Source: Heteroruminococcus sp964370005 (GTDB lineage Bacteria > Bacillota > Clostridia > Oscillospirales > Ruminococcaceae). From it: DNA of 35,184 bases. The stretch's first letter is position 1. Every line of letters starts with the position of its first letter. The stretch lies in assembly GCA_964370005.1 (NCBI GenBank), contig CAYJGR010000011.1, forward strand, positions 1 to 35,184. Reading direction: 5' to 3'. Below are positions 24,287-33,487 of this stretch, one piece after another. The notes beneath the pieces were generated by a model. The model saw nothing but the letters and a program-made list of their open reading frames with translations, made no database searches and had not been told where the DNA came from. The translations under genes were made by a program, and so were the position numbers.

Positions 24287-25405
24287 TTATTTATATAGTG
24301 CCATTATCTCTTTATATATTCGTCCGCTTGCATCGCTCACCGCCATTTCCTTTGCCTTTTGCCCAAGCTCTCTCAGACGTCCGGGGGTGGCCAGAAGTTC
24401 CCCCACAATCTCACACAGTTTTTCCCCTGTGAGTTCTTTTTCCTCAAGCACTATTGCCGCACCTCTGCGGCCGAGTGCCATAGCGTTGTGGTACTGATGG
24501 TTTTCGGCCACATTCGGCGAGGGTATAAGCACCGAAGCTCGTCCCGCCGCCTGTAGTTCGCTAAGGGTTATGGCACCTGCACGACATATGACCAGATCGG
24601 CCGCCGCCAGACAGTCGTGCATATCCCCAATATAGGTTCTGATATCTACATGTGGATTTTCTATATAGTTAGCACCGAGTTTTTGGAGCATCTCGGGCAT
24701 CTCCTGCACCCCATTCGCACCGGTGGCATGGATATGGTGTATGTCCTCTCCCCTGCTACTCTTGGCTATGAGGTGGGCCATGGCCTCGTTTATCTTGGCC
24801 GCCCCAAGACTTCCCCCAAACGAGAGTATACATATTCTACCCTCTACCCCAAAACGGCGGCGGGCGGACTCCCTATCGGCCGTAAACACCTCACTGCGCA
24901 CAGGGTTTCCGGTTATGATATATTCACGTGTGTCGGGTAGACGGCTTTTTGCATCCTCCACGGCCAGTAGCACCCTATCGACCTTACCGCTAAGAGCCTT
25001 TGTGGTGATACCCGGGTAGGCATTTTGCTCATGGGTGAGGGTTTTTATGCCCATGCGGTGGGCGGTATAAAGCACAGGGCCACTGACATACCCCCCTGTA
25101 CCCACCACGACCTGTGGTGCAAATTTTCGCAAAATTTTTCGGATTTTGGAGGGCGCTACCAGGAGAAGACATGCCGACTTGGCGTTGAGGTATATATTGC
25201 GGGGGGTAACCCTTCGCTGAAGTCCCATGACCGCCACGGGATGAAATGTATAGCCTGCCGCCGGCACGAGTTTTGCCTCCATGCCCTTGGGATTTCCGAT
25301 AAACTGTATATCGGCCTCAGGGTGTTTTTGGCGTATGGTGTCGGCCACCGCCAAGGCCGGATTTATATGCCCCGCTGTGCCACCGCAAGCAAATAATATT
25401 TTCAT
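24287..25405 (-). CDS. murG: Lipid II synthase MurG (GlcNAc transferase)
   Basis: MurG adds GlcNAc to lipid I at the inner face of the membrane, giving lipid II. The 372-residue protein has the N-terminal donor motif CGGTAGHINPALAVAD (about 7-22), the second glycine-rich loop FGGSLGAAKINEAM at mid-protein, and the C-terminal UDP-GlcNAc-binding block CRAGAITLSELQAAGRASVLIPSP. Length is as expected (about 360). The ATG is preceded by GGAGGAG. The stop codon lies inside a palindrome (AAATAATCC/GGATTATTT). It follows ftsW/spoVE by 26 bp. Confidence 0.97.
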   Translation of the reverse strand: MKILFACGGTAGHINPALAVADTIRQKHPEADIQFIGNPKGMEAKLVPAAGYTFHPVAVMGLQRRVTPRNIYLNAKSACLLLVAPSKIRKILRKFAPQVVVGTGGYVSGPVLYTAHRMGIKTLTHEQNAYPGITTKALSGKVDRVLLAVEDAKSRLPDTREYIITGNPVRSEVFTADRESARRRFGVEGRICILSFGGSLGAAKINEAMAHLIAKSSRGEDIHHIHATGANGVQEMPEMLQKLGANYIENPHVDIRTYIGDMHDCLAAADLVICRAGAITLSELQAAGRASVLIPSPNVAENHQYHNAMALGRRGAAIVLEEKELTGEKLCEIVGELLATPGRLRELGQKAKEMAVSDASGRIYKEIMALYK

Positions 25406-25431
25406 GACACTCCTCCTCTCTTTCTGTGTTG

Positions 25432-26577
25432 CTACTCCTTAAACAGCGAGCTTTGGCGTGATACCGACAATATGACCCCCATTTGAGCCAGTAACATTAC
25501 AAGTGCCGTGCCACCGTAGGAGAAAAACGGCATACTGATACCTGTGTTGGGGATGGTGTTTGTCACCACGGCGATGTTGAGTATAACCTGTAGTCCGAGT
25601 TGTGCCGTGAGCCCCACCACCAACATACCACCGAATCTATCCTTGGCCTTGGCGGCTATGACAAATCCCCGCCAGATGAGTAGTCCAAACAGTATTATGA
25701 TAAACACTGCCCCCACAAAGCCCAGTTCCTCACAAACTATTGCAAAAACAAAGTCGTTTTGCGGTTCGGGGAGATATAGGTATTTTTGACGGGATTGACC
25801 TATGCCAAGTCCGAGCAGTCCCCCCGAGGCGATGGCATAAAGTGACTGTAGGGTTTGATAGCCATAGCCTTGGGCATCGGACAGTGGGTCGAGCCAGTAG
25901 GCGAATCGGTTGGTGGCGTAGGATATGATATCCTCATTTGTGGCAAGTATACCTATGCATAGCACCCCTGCAACCCCCACAAGGCCGAACCATTTGAGAT
26001 TACTTCCACCCACAAACATCATAATAGCCCCAAGGCCACATATCAACACCGTGGCTGAAAGGTGAGGGGCGAGCATCAAAAGCCCCACTATGACCGCCAG
26101 TACAATCACAAATGGTAATATCCCGAATTTGAAGGTATGCATCTTAGCGTAATAAATCGATATAAAGTGTGCAAATAGCACCACGACGGCAAACTTTGCA
26201 ATCTCGGAGGGTTGGAATGTGGTAAAACCGAGGTCTATCCAGCGGTGCACCCCTTTTACTTCGGGCATAAAAAGCACCACCACCAGTAGTATCACCGATA
26301 CCGCCATAATGGGAAGTGCCAATCGGTGCAGTATGTGATAATCGATAAACGATACCACAAACATGGCCGTGATACCTATGCCTGCGAACAAAAGTTGACG
26401 TGTAATGAAGTAAAAACTGTTGCCGTAGTAGTAATATGCATAGGCATAGCTTGCCGAGAACATCATTATAAGCCCACAGGTCAAAATTATGAAAATGAGC
26501 ACCAAAAATGTGGCATCTACCACACCCCGCTGTGCCTTTATGTTTTTATCTTGCCCTAAGTTCTCTCGTCTTGGCAC
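25432..26577 (-). CDS. ftsW: SEDS family peptidoglycan glycosyltransferase FtsW/SpoVE
   Basis: SEDS proteins polymerise lipid II at the septum together with a class B PBP. The 381-residue protein has about ten membrane helices, the conserved FSASYAYAY start, KGVHRWIDLGFTTFQPSEIAKF (the essential loop), QGYGYQTLQSLYAIASGGLLG, and the C-terminal SMPFFSYGGTALV. Its place in the cluster fits FtsW or the sporulation paralogue SpoVE; sequence alone does not separate them. The start is GTG at 26577, 8 bases after AAAGGAGA. Next to mraY upstream; the murD usually found between them is absent. Confidence 0.93.
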   Translation of the reverse strand: MPRRENLGQDKNIKAQRGVVDATFLVLIFIILTCGLIMMFSASYAYAYYYYGNSFYFITRQLLFAGIGITAMFVVSFIDYHILHRLALPIMAVSVILLVVVLFMPEVKGVHRWIDLGFTTFQPSEIAKFAVVVLFAHFISIYYAKMHTFKFGILPFVIVLAVIVGLLMLAPHLSATVLICGLGAIMMFVGGSNLKWFGLVGVAGVLCIGILATNEDIISYATNRFAYWLDPLSDAQGYGYQTLQSLYAIASGGLLGLGIGQSRQKYLYLPEPQNDFVFAIVCEELGFVGAVFIIILFGLLIWRGFVIAAKAKDRFGGMLVVGLTAQLGLQVILNIAVVTNTIPNTGISMPFFSYGGTALVMLLAQMGVILSVSRQSSLFKE

Positions 26578-26606
26578 ACAGCAGGTCTCCTTTCAAATTG
26601 GCGTGC

Positions 26607-27620
26607 TTATATCATTGTGGCGGCCCAAATCCCAAGACCTCCGCCTATGATTCCGATGAGGGAGAACAACCCTACGATTTGCACCTCACTAAGGCCGCTC
26701 ATCTCAAAGTGGTGATGTATGGGAGCCATCTTAAATATACGTTTGCCCCCTGTGGCCTTGAAGTAGAGGGTTTGAGTTATAACCGACAAGGCCTCTATGA
26801 TAAATATTATGCCAACAGGTACTAAAAATATGGGCAGTCCCATACCAAAAGCTATCGCCACGAGCATCCCGCCCAAAAACAGCGAGCCTGTATCCCCCAT
26901 AAACACCTTGGCGGGGTAGAAATTCCATACCAAAAAGCCTATGCATCCTGCCGCCAGTGCCGCCGCCATAAGGCTGATACCCCAAAGCTGTAAGAGACCT
27001 GCCATAACTAAAAACGATACCGCCGACACAAACACAAGTGAGGAGGCAAGACCATCAAGTCCATCAGACAGATTGACTGCATTCACAGTACCGACGATAA
27101 TTATACACACCGCAAAGGGATAAAATAGCAGTCCCATGTCGATTTGCCCGAAAAACGGTATATCGATCACAGTAGATAGCCCGCCGTATATGCTCATAGC
27201 CGCCACATATGCCGTCGATACCGCAAACTGCATCACGAGTTTTTGCCTCGCACTCAGCCCCATGTTCTGCTTTTTTACCACCTTGATATAGTCATCCAAA
27301 AAACCCACAAGCCCAAAAAGCAGCGCCATAATCATGCCGTAGAATATGCGGGCATTTATCATGTCGGCGTCGACCCTGTCGGCAAGCCCAGTGGCCTGCG
27401 CCATGGGTAGATACCCTACCGCCACCGCCGCCGCTATGCCCAGCACAAACATGATACCCCCCATGGTGGGGGTTCCCTGCTTTTTTTGGTGCCATTTGGG
27501 GCCTATGTCAAGGATGGTTTGGCCGTACTTTAGGCGGCGAAGCCACGGCACCAATATAAATCCCGAAATCGCACTCACCGCAAAGGCCACCACGGCCGTT
27601 ATTATCATCCAACTGTTCAT
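26607..27620 (-). CDS. mraY: Phospho-N-acetylmuramoyl-pentapeptide transferase
   Basis: MraY moves phospho-MurNAc-pentapeptide onto undecaprenyl phosphate, forming lipid I in the membrane. The 337-residue protein has ten predicted helices and the catalytic motifs GFLDDYIKV, NLSDGLDGLASS with the key Asp residues, FMGDTGSLFLGG, and the histidine loop PIHHHFEMSG. Length is typical. The ATG follows AAAGGAG at 9 bases. It is 30 bp from murF and 29 bp from ftsW/spoVE, clearly one transcription unit. Confidence 0.97.
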   Translation of the reverse strand: MNSWMIITAVVAFAVSAISGFILVPWLRRLKYGQTILDIGPKWHQKKQGTPTMGGIMFVLGIAAAVAVGYLPMAQATGLADRVDADMINARIFYGMIMALLFGLVGFLDDYIKVVKKQNMGLSARQKLVMQFAVSTAYVAAMSIYGGLSTVIDIPFFGQIDMGLLFYPFAVCIIIVGTVNAVNLSDGLDGLASSLVFVSAVSFLVMAGLLQLWGISLMAAALAAGCIGFLVWNFYPAKVFMGDTGSLFLGGMLVAIAFGMGLPIFLVPVGIIFIIEALSVITQTLYFKATGGKRIFKMAPIHHHFEMSGLSEVQIVGLFSLIGIIGGGLGIWAATMI

Positions 27621-27650
27621 ACGTCTTTGCTCCTTTTGTCCTGTTTAATC

Positions 27651-29012
27651 TCACGAAAATTTCTCGTACAGTGCGCCGAGTGATTCCCATAACTTCATAC
27701 CATAACTTGCCTTTAACCACACAACATCACCCACCTCGACCTGATCTGCCAGCGCCTTTTCAAGTTCGGGCAAATCTTCACATGGCACAACCTGTAACCC
27801 CTCTTGGCGGGCAGCCTCGGCCATAATGTCGGCATATTGGCCATAACAAAACAGCATGTCGGAATTCCTGGCTGCAAGCACTCCCACATCCATATGACTT
27901 TGTTCGGCCACTTCACCCAATTCGAGCATATCGGCCAATACCGCAATTCGTCGCCCTGTGCAGGGATAGGTTTTGAGTGTGCCCAGTGCCGCCTTCATGG
28001 AATCGGGGTTGGCATTGTAGCAGTCCTCGACCACCACTATGCCGTTTTTTTGCACTATGCGTTGACGCATACCCGACGGCTCATAATTTTTCAGCGCCTC
28101 TATACAGTCGGTCGGTGGTATACCAAGCTCCCTACCCACACCAAAGGCCACAAGTGCATTTTGTACATTGTGTCGCCCAAGACAGGGTATATTAGCCTCA
28201 TAACTTGCCCCCTCGGCCTCTATTGTAAAGGTGGTACACAGTCCATCCTCCCTAATATCACTCCCACGTATTGCGCAGGTCGGATTGTCTATACCATACA
28301 GTATAACACGTAGGCGGGGAATTTCCACCTCGGATAAAAGGTCGTTGTCCCCGCATAAAAACAGCGGTGCACCATCGGGCATACCATCCTGCATCTCAAG
28401 TTTTGCCCTGAGTATATTCTCTCGACTACCCAGCTGTAAAAGATGGGCAACCCCCACATTTGTTATAACCCCAATGTCGGGGCAAAGTGCGGCCGACAGG
28501 TCATGAATTTCCCCAAGTCCCTGCATCCCCATCTCTATGACCGCAACCTCATGTGTAGGCTTTAGGGCAAACACCGTCGCCGGCACGCCTATCTCGTTGT
28601 TCATGTTGCCCTCGTTCTTATGGGTGGCAAAGCCGGCTTGCAATACACAGGCTATAAACTCCTTTGATGTGGTTTTACCGGCACTGCCTGTCACCCCTAC
28701 AATGTGTAAATCTTCAAATTTATTTTTATAGCAGGTGGCCATTTTCAGCAGAGACGCCTCGGTATCGGGCACTGTGAGAAGTCGCTCATGGGGTATCCCC
28801 TCAACTGCTCTTTGCACCACCGCCGCCACAGCACCACCCGCCAGCGCCTTCCCCACAAAGTCGTGACCGTCAAAGTGCTCCCCCACCAGTGCCACAAACA
28901 GGCAATCGGGTGTTAGTGCCCTTGTGTCGGTGCAAATACTCTTTATTTGATGAGACAGGGTCGTTTTGCAGCCTATAGCCTCGCACAGCTCCTGCAATGT
29001 TATATTATGCAT
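27651..29012 (-). CDS. murF: UDP-MurNAc-tripeptide-D-alanyl-D-alanine ligase
   Basis: MurF adds D-Ala-D-Ala to the UDP-MurNAc tripeptide, completing the pentapeptide precursor. The 453-residue protein has the Mur ligase P-loop VTGSAGKTTSKEF, the EMGMQGLGEI and TNVGVAHLLQLGS blocks of the central domain, and the C-terminal VVEDCYNANPDSMKAAL motif typical of MurF. The N-terminal domain reads CTDTRALTPDCLFVALVGEHFDGH. The ATG at 29012 lies 50 bp after the murE stop. The last steps of precursor synthesis (murE, murF, mraY) follow one another here. Confidence 0.97.
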   Translation of the reverse strand: MHNITLQELCEAIGCKTTLSHQIKSICTDTRALTPDCLFVALVGEHFDGHDFVGKALAGGAVAAVVQRAVEGIPHERLLTVPDTEASLLKMATCYKNKFEDLHIVGVTGSAGKTTSKEFIACVLQAGFATHKNEGNMNNEIGVPATVFALKPTHEVAVIEMGMQGLGEIHDLSAALCPDIGVITNVGVAHLLQLGSRENILRAKLEMQDGMPDGAPLFLCGDNDLLSEVEIPRLRVILYGIDNPTCAIRGSDIREDGLCTTFTIEAEGASYEANIPCLGRHNVQNALVAFGVGRELGIPPTDCIEALKNYEPSGMRQRIVQKNGIVVVEDCYNANPDSMKAALGTLKTYPCTGRRIAVLADMLELGEVAEQSHMDVGVLAARNSDMLFCYGQYADIMAEAARQEGLQVVPCEDLPELEKALADQVEVGDVVWLKASYGMKLWESLGALYEKFS

Positions 29013-29062
29013 TGTGTTCTCCTTCGGTGGAAAAAGATGCGTGGTGACAGGTGATATATCCT

Positions 29063-30505
29063 TTACATTTCGCTCTTAATCCCACCCAGTGCCTCCTGCA
29101 CGATTACTTTTTCGTCAAAATATATTGTTTCCTCAAAAAGCACCTGATAATCCTCATGCCCCTTGCCGGCCAGCAGTAGTAAATCATCCTGTCTGCGGTT
29201 TTGTAATGCCCACAATATTGCCTCATAACGATTTGTTATGACCTTATGGGGTGTGCCACTGCGCTCTATGGCCGGCAGTGCATCGGCGATTATGCTTTCG
29301 GGATTTTCATGCCGTGGATTATCCGAGCTTAAAATCACAAAATCAGACCCCGCCGCCACTGCACCCGCCATCTGTGGCCGTTTTGTGGCATCCCTATTTC
29401 CCGGGCAACCAAACAGTGTGACTATCCTACCCTTGGCAAAGGGACGCAGTGCGCTCAAAATCTTCTCAAGCCCGTCGGGGGTGTGGGCATAATCCCTTAT
29501 CACCATGCCAAGCTCATCACGGTGTATAACCTCAGCACGCCCCGTTATGCCGGGACAGGCCGTAAGCCCCTGTGCCACCTCTTGTAAATCAAATCCTAAC
29601 CCCACACAACAGCCCACCACCGCCAAAGCGTTGGAAACCGAAAACTCCCCCGGCATACCCAGGCGTATATGGGCGGTATCCTGCGTAGTTTGCACCTCAA
29701 ACTCACTTCCCAGTGGTGTCAGCGTGATGTCACCGGCTCGGTAATCTGCGCTGTGCCTTGTTGAAAACGTGGTGACATTACAAGATATTTCGTCATATAT
29801 ACGCCGTCCGGTTCTGTCATCTATATTCAGCACCGCCATATCGCAGTGATCAAACAATTTGCGTTTTGCCCTGTAGTAATTTTCCATTGTTCCGTGGTAG
29901 TCCAAATGGTCTTGGGTGAGGTTTGTAAATATCGCCGAGGCAAAATGACACCCCTCTAAGCGATACTGTGCCATACCGTGTGAAGATACCTCCATAGCCA
30001 CATATTTGCATCCCGCTCGCACCATACGTGCTAAAGTGCTGTGTAGCACCATAGGATCGGGGGTGGTATGTTTTGCAGGTATGACCATATCCCCTATTTC
30101 GGTTTGTATTGTGCCCAAAAGTCCCACCTGTTGCCCCAAGCTTTCGAGCACATGTTTTATAAGACTTGACACGGTGGTTTTGCCGTTTGTGCCGGTCACG
30201 CCTATGAGCTTTAACTTACGCGAGGGATTATCAAATAGGTTTGCACATATGAGGCTGTAGGCCGACCTGCTGTTCTCGACTACAATCTGCCCCTTTAGCC
30301 CCACATCCCGCTCACACACCACCGCTACCGCACCGTTTTCCACCGCCTGTGCCGCATAACTGTGCCCATCGACATTCTCACCCTGTATACAGACAAACAG
30401 AGTGCCTTCCCTCACCGCTCGGGAATCGGTGGTCACATGGGTCACCTCTCTGTTAGGCGGTGTAGGACTGCAATCTATACCCCTTAGCAGGTCATAAAGC
30501 ATCAT
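29063..30505 (-). CDS. murE: UDP-MurNAc-L-Ala-D-Glu:meso-diaminopimelate ligase
   Basis: MurE adds the third stem-peptide residue. With the start at 30505 the protein has about 480 residues: N-terminal VTTDSRAVREGTLFVCIQG, P-loop VTGTNGKTT (about 103-111), the TPDPMVLH and NLTQDHLDYHG blocks, the lysine of YYRAKRKLF that is carbamylated in the family, and DNPR (395-398). DNPR is the meso-diaminopimelate signature, so the wall should be the mDAP type. The ATG at 30505 is chosen because AAGGAGG lies 8 bases upstream; the next codon is also ATG. The start is about 40 bp after the PBP stop. Confidence 0.95.
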   Translation of the reverse strand: MMLYDLLRGIDCSPTPPNREVTHVTTDSRAVREGTLFVCIQGENVDGHSYAAQAVENGAVAVVCERDVGLKGQIVVENSRSAYSLICANLFDNPSRKLKLIGVTGTNGKTTVSSLIKHVLESLGQQVGLLGTIQTEIGDMVIPAKHTTPDPMVLHSTLARMVRAGCKYVAMEVSSHGMAQYRLEGCHFASAIFTNLTQDHLDYHGTMENYYRAKRKLFDHCDMAVLNIDDRTGRRIYDEISCNVTTFSTRHSADYRAGDITLTPLGSEFEVQTTQDTAHIRLGMPGEFSVSNALAVVGCCVGLGFDLQEVAQGLTACPGITGRAEVIHRDELGMVIRDYAHTPDGLEKILSALRPFAKGRIVTLFGCPGNRDATKRPQMAGAVAAGSDFVILSSDNPRHENPESIIADALPAIERSGTPHKVITNRYEAILWALQNRRQDDLLLLAGKGHEDYQVLFEETIYFDEKVIVQEALGGIKSEM

Positions 30506-30548
30506 GGTGTGTTCCTCCTTCGGTGCAAATGTGGTGCAAAATCTAAAA

Positions 30549-32783
30549 TCAGCCATCAACATCCATATCCAAAAAGTCCACTGTCACTATCGTGCCGGGC
30601 TGCACACTCTCGCCCGCTGCGGGATTTTGTCGCACCGCCACCGCCCCGGGAAGTTCTATATCAACACCTTGTATCTTTATATTCAGCCCCGCATTTACAA
30701 TGCTCTGATTGGCCTGCGCCCCCGAAAATCCGAGCACATCGGGTACAGTCACTCTATCTTCACGACTGGCATCATCGGTATACAGCACCACTGTCCCCCC
30801 CTGTGGAATGGAAGAACCTGCCGAGGGAGTTTGGTGAATGACCTCGCCGCCATTTCCGACAATTCGTGCCTTTAAGGTGGCTTGATACAGCTTTGTTTGA
30901 GCCTCGTGGGGTCCCAGTCCCACATAGTTGCCCACCGCTATATCCATCTTGGCCATTTCCTCCCCTGTATATTCGGGATCAATGCCCAAATATGGCAGAG
31001 TTTCGGACAAAATCGCCCCCACTATAGGTGCCGCAATGGTCGAACCGAAAGCATTTGTGAGGGTGGGTTCATCGAGCATGACAAGGCATACAATTTGAGG
31101 GTCATCTGCCGGTGCAATGCCGACAAAGGATAGTATATTCTCCGACACACCTGTGGCATAAAATAAATCTATCTTCTCGGATGTACCTGTTTTACCACCT
31201 ATACGATACCCAGGGATTTGAGCATTAACACCCGATCCATCCGATACCACCGTTTCGGTGAGATAGCGTATAGTGGCCGAGGTCTCCTCCGAGATAACCT
31301 GTCGCACGGCTGTGGGCTGGGTGGTCGAAAGGGCATTGCCCTGTGAGTCAAGCACCTGATCTACTATGTAAGGCTCATAGAGTGTACCACCGTTGACCGC
31401 CGCACTTATAGCCGTGGCCAGTTGCAGAGTGCTCACCTTAAAGGTCTGGCCAAATGATGTGGAGGAAAGTTCCACCTGCCCCGGCTTTGTGAGATTATCA
31501 ATGCTTTGCATGAGCCCTGCATTGTCGGCCTCACCCGGCAAATCAATTCCCGTTACTGAGGATAACCCAAAATTCTCAATGGCCTCATGGAACACCTCAC
31601 CGCCTATACGCCTTCCTATCTCGATAAAGGCGGGGTTGCAGGAGTTTTGCATGGCCTCGGCAAATGTCTGATGACCGTGCCCCTCCTTTTTCCAGCACCC
31701 AAACTCGGTACCACTCACATTTGTGCTGCCTGTACACATAAATGTATCGTTTAAGCTCACAACACCCTGCTCAAGCGCCGTGGCCGCCGTGATTATCTTG
31801 AAAACCGAACCCGGTTCGTAGGGGTCACTTATGGCCTTGTTGCGCCACTGGTCGTACTGTGCTTGTAAAAGATATTCGCTATATTGTTCGCTGTCCTGCA
31901 CCATGCTGTCAAGAGTGGCCTGCTTTTGAGGATCGCCCAATACAAATGGGGCATTAGGGTCAAAATCGGGCGCTGTGGCCATAGCTAAAATCTCACCTGT
32001 GTTGACATCCATTACAATGCCGGCCGCACCATTGTTAACACCATGTTCTATAACTGCCGTTTCAAGATGTTTTTCAAGGTAATGCTGTATAACTTCATCT
32101 ATTGTAAGCACAATGCTGTTGCCGTCCTCGGCCTCATACATCTCTTGATAATGAAAATCCATATCGGTGCCCATGGCATTTTGAGCCGACACCTTGCGCC
32201 CGGGTATGCCTGCGAGCACCGATTCATAATAGGACTCGATGCCATATGCCCCCTTGTTCTCACTGCCGGTAAAACCTAAAATCTGGGAAGCCAACGAACC
32301 GTAAGGATAATACCGCTTTGTGTCCTCCTCCAAAGTGATACCCTTTGTATCAAGCTCTTCGGCCAAGGCCAGCACCTGATTGGCCACTTCCTCCTCAACC
32401 TTTGTCCCCACTATCTCATAGTAGCGTGTTTTGTCACTGCCACGCTCTATAAGTGTTTCATAATCCATCTGTAGTATCTCAGACAGACCCTCGGCAATGG
32501 CGGGTAGCTGTTCATCTGTTATGTAAGCCGGCACCAAAATCACATTCCACACCGTGGCACTGCGGGCAAGCTCTTTACCGTTACGGTCATATATGGTGCC
32601 TCGGTTGGCATTTATGGTGATAGAGCGCAGTTGTTGGGCGGCGGCACGCTGTTTATACTCCTCACCCTCGGTTATTTGCAGTTTGCTCAAATTGTATATA
32701 AGTAGACCAAAGCAACAAACCGTCATAAAGATGACCACAATCATCATACGAAGTTTCATATAATTTCCGGGTTTTTTAGCCAT
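30549..32783 (-). CDS. pbpB: Class B penicillin-binding protein with two PASTA domains (SpoVD/PBP2B type)
   Basis: This transpeptidase cross-links septal peptidoglycan with the SEDS partner. With the ATG at 32783 it has 744 residues: one N-terminal membrane helix (about 11-31), a PBP dimer domain containing RGTIYDRNG (61-69), and the transpeptidase domain with SVFK (326-329, catalytic Ser), SCN (381-383) and KTGT (531-534). Two PASTA domains fill the last 140 residues or so. Two PASTA domains favour a PBP2B/PBP2x-type division enzyme; Bacillus SpoVD has one. A TTG at 32801 in the same frame is a less likely start. The upstream 185 bp before ftsL hold no clear promoter. Confidence 0.94.
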   Translation of the reverse strand: MAKKPGNYMKLRMMIVVIFMTVCCFGLLIYNLSKLQITEGEEYKQRAAAQQLRSITINANRGTIYDRNGKELARSATVWNVILVPAYITDEQLPAIAEGLSEILQMDYETLIERGSDKTRYYEIVGTKVEEEVANQVLALAEELDTKGITLEEDTKRYYPYGSLASQILGFTGSENKGAYGIESYYESVLAGIPGRKVSAQNAMGTDMDFHYQEMYEAEDGNSIVLTIDEVIQHYLEKHLETAVIEHGVNNGAAGIVMDVNTGEILAMATAPDFDPNAPFVLGDPQKQATLDSMVQDSEQYSEYLLQAQYDQWRNKAISDPYEPGSVFKIITAATALEQGVVSLNDTFMCTGSTNVSGTEFGCWKKEGHGHQTFAEAMQNSCNPAFIEIGRRIGGEVFHEAIENFGLSSVTGIDLPGEADNAGLMQSIDNLTKPGQVELSSTSFGQTFKVSTLQLATAISAAVNGGTLYEPYIVDQVLDSQGNALSTTQPTAVRQVISEETSATIRYLTETVVSDGSGVNAQIPGYRIGGKTGTSEKIDLFYATGVSENILSFVGIAPADDPQIVCLVMLDEPTLTNAFGSTIAAPIVGAILSETLPYLGIDPEYTGEEMAKMDIAVGNYVGLGPHEAQTKLYQATLKARIVGNGGEVIHQTPSAGSSIPQGGTVVLYTDDASREDRVTVPDVLGFSGAQANQSIVNAGLNIKIQGVDIELPGAVAVRQNPAAGESVQPGTIVTVDFLDMDVDG

Positions 32784-32968
32784 GGTTTCCCCCCATAACA
32801 ATGTTGTATGTATGTACTGCCAAAAAAAGTGTATAGCACAAGCAAAGAGTCAAGAAATTACCTCTCTTAACTCTCAGCCTATTGTACCATAAATTTTTAG
32901 AATAATCACCTGTAAAATACATCGTTTTTATGATACAACACAACCAAATATTGGTTATTGTTATATTT

Positions 32969-33454
32969 TTACTCAACACCGATGTGTTTTAGAATACCAC
33001 TTAATGTATCAACTATTTTTTCAAGGCCGGTTTGCTCGGGTCGCTTGCCTGTGATCTCAATACGGTCGGATTGCTGCATATCCATATAAATTATCTGGCC
33101 GGAATCAAGCTTTGATAGTCCCAGCTGATATGTCGCATATTCCTCTAAGGTTTTATAAGAGCTGTTAGAGGCAAGATCGGCCGATAATCTCGTGTTCTCA
33201 CTTTCAAGCTCGGTCAAATTGGCACTCGCCAAACTCACCTGCCCCGACAGCTCTGATAATACCACCTGATTGTATATCATATATACCACCATGCTGACCA
33301 TCAAAGCCACAAGACATAGCTTCGAAAGCCCAAACACCTTAGGCCTCCTTTTTGTGCGGGGTGTGGATACCACCCGTAAAGGCAGTTTTTCTCGAGGTGC
33401 GGGTGCAACTTCGAACTTGCTAAAATCATAGGCTGTATTTGTATTGTTGGCCAC
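32969..33454 (-). CDS. ftsL: Cell division protein FtsL
   Basis: FtsL is a small bitopic protein that, with FtsQ/DivIB and FtsB/DivIC, activates the septal synthase. The 161-residue protein has a cytoplasmic basic tail ending RTKRRPKVFG, one membrane helix (about 43-63) and a heptad-patterned coiled coil (about 70-100, LSELSGQVSLASANLTELES). Its C-terminal part, YKTLEEYATYQLGLSKLDSG, has the family's conserved look. The start is GTG at 33454, 6 bases after GGAGGT. The family is poorly conserved; the call rests on topology, length and position between rsmH and the PBP gene. Confidence 0.88.
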   Translation of the reverse strand: MANNTNTAYDFSKFEVAPAPREKLPLRVVSTPRTKRRPKVFGLSKLCLVALMVSMVVYMIYNQVVLSELSGQVSLASANLTELESENTRLSADLASNSSYKTLEEYATYQLGLSKLDSGQIIYMDMQQSDRIEITGKRPEQTGLEKIVDTLSGILKHIGVE

Positions 33455-33487
33455 CGTTTTACCTCCTTTATATATGCTGACACGCTA

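Noticed and set aside
24272..24295. Palindrome AAATAATCC/GGATTATTT at the murG stop as a terminator
   Set aside because: AT-rich stem without a following T-run; it is more likely part of the repeat block.
32784..32968. Sporulation sigmaE-type promoter before the PBP gene
   Set aside because: A CATACAAC stretch resembles the -10 element, but no matching -35 element lies at the right distance.
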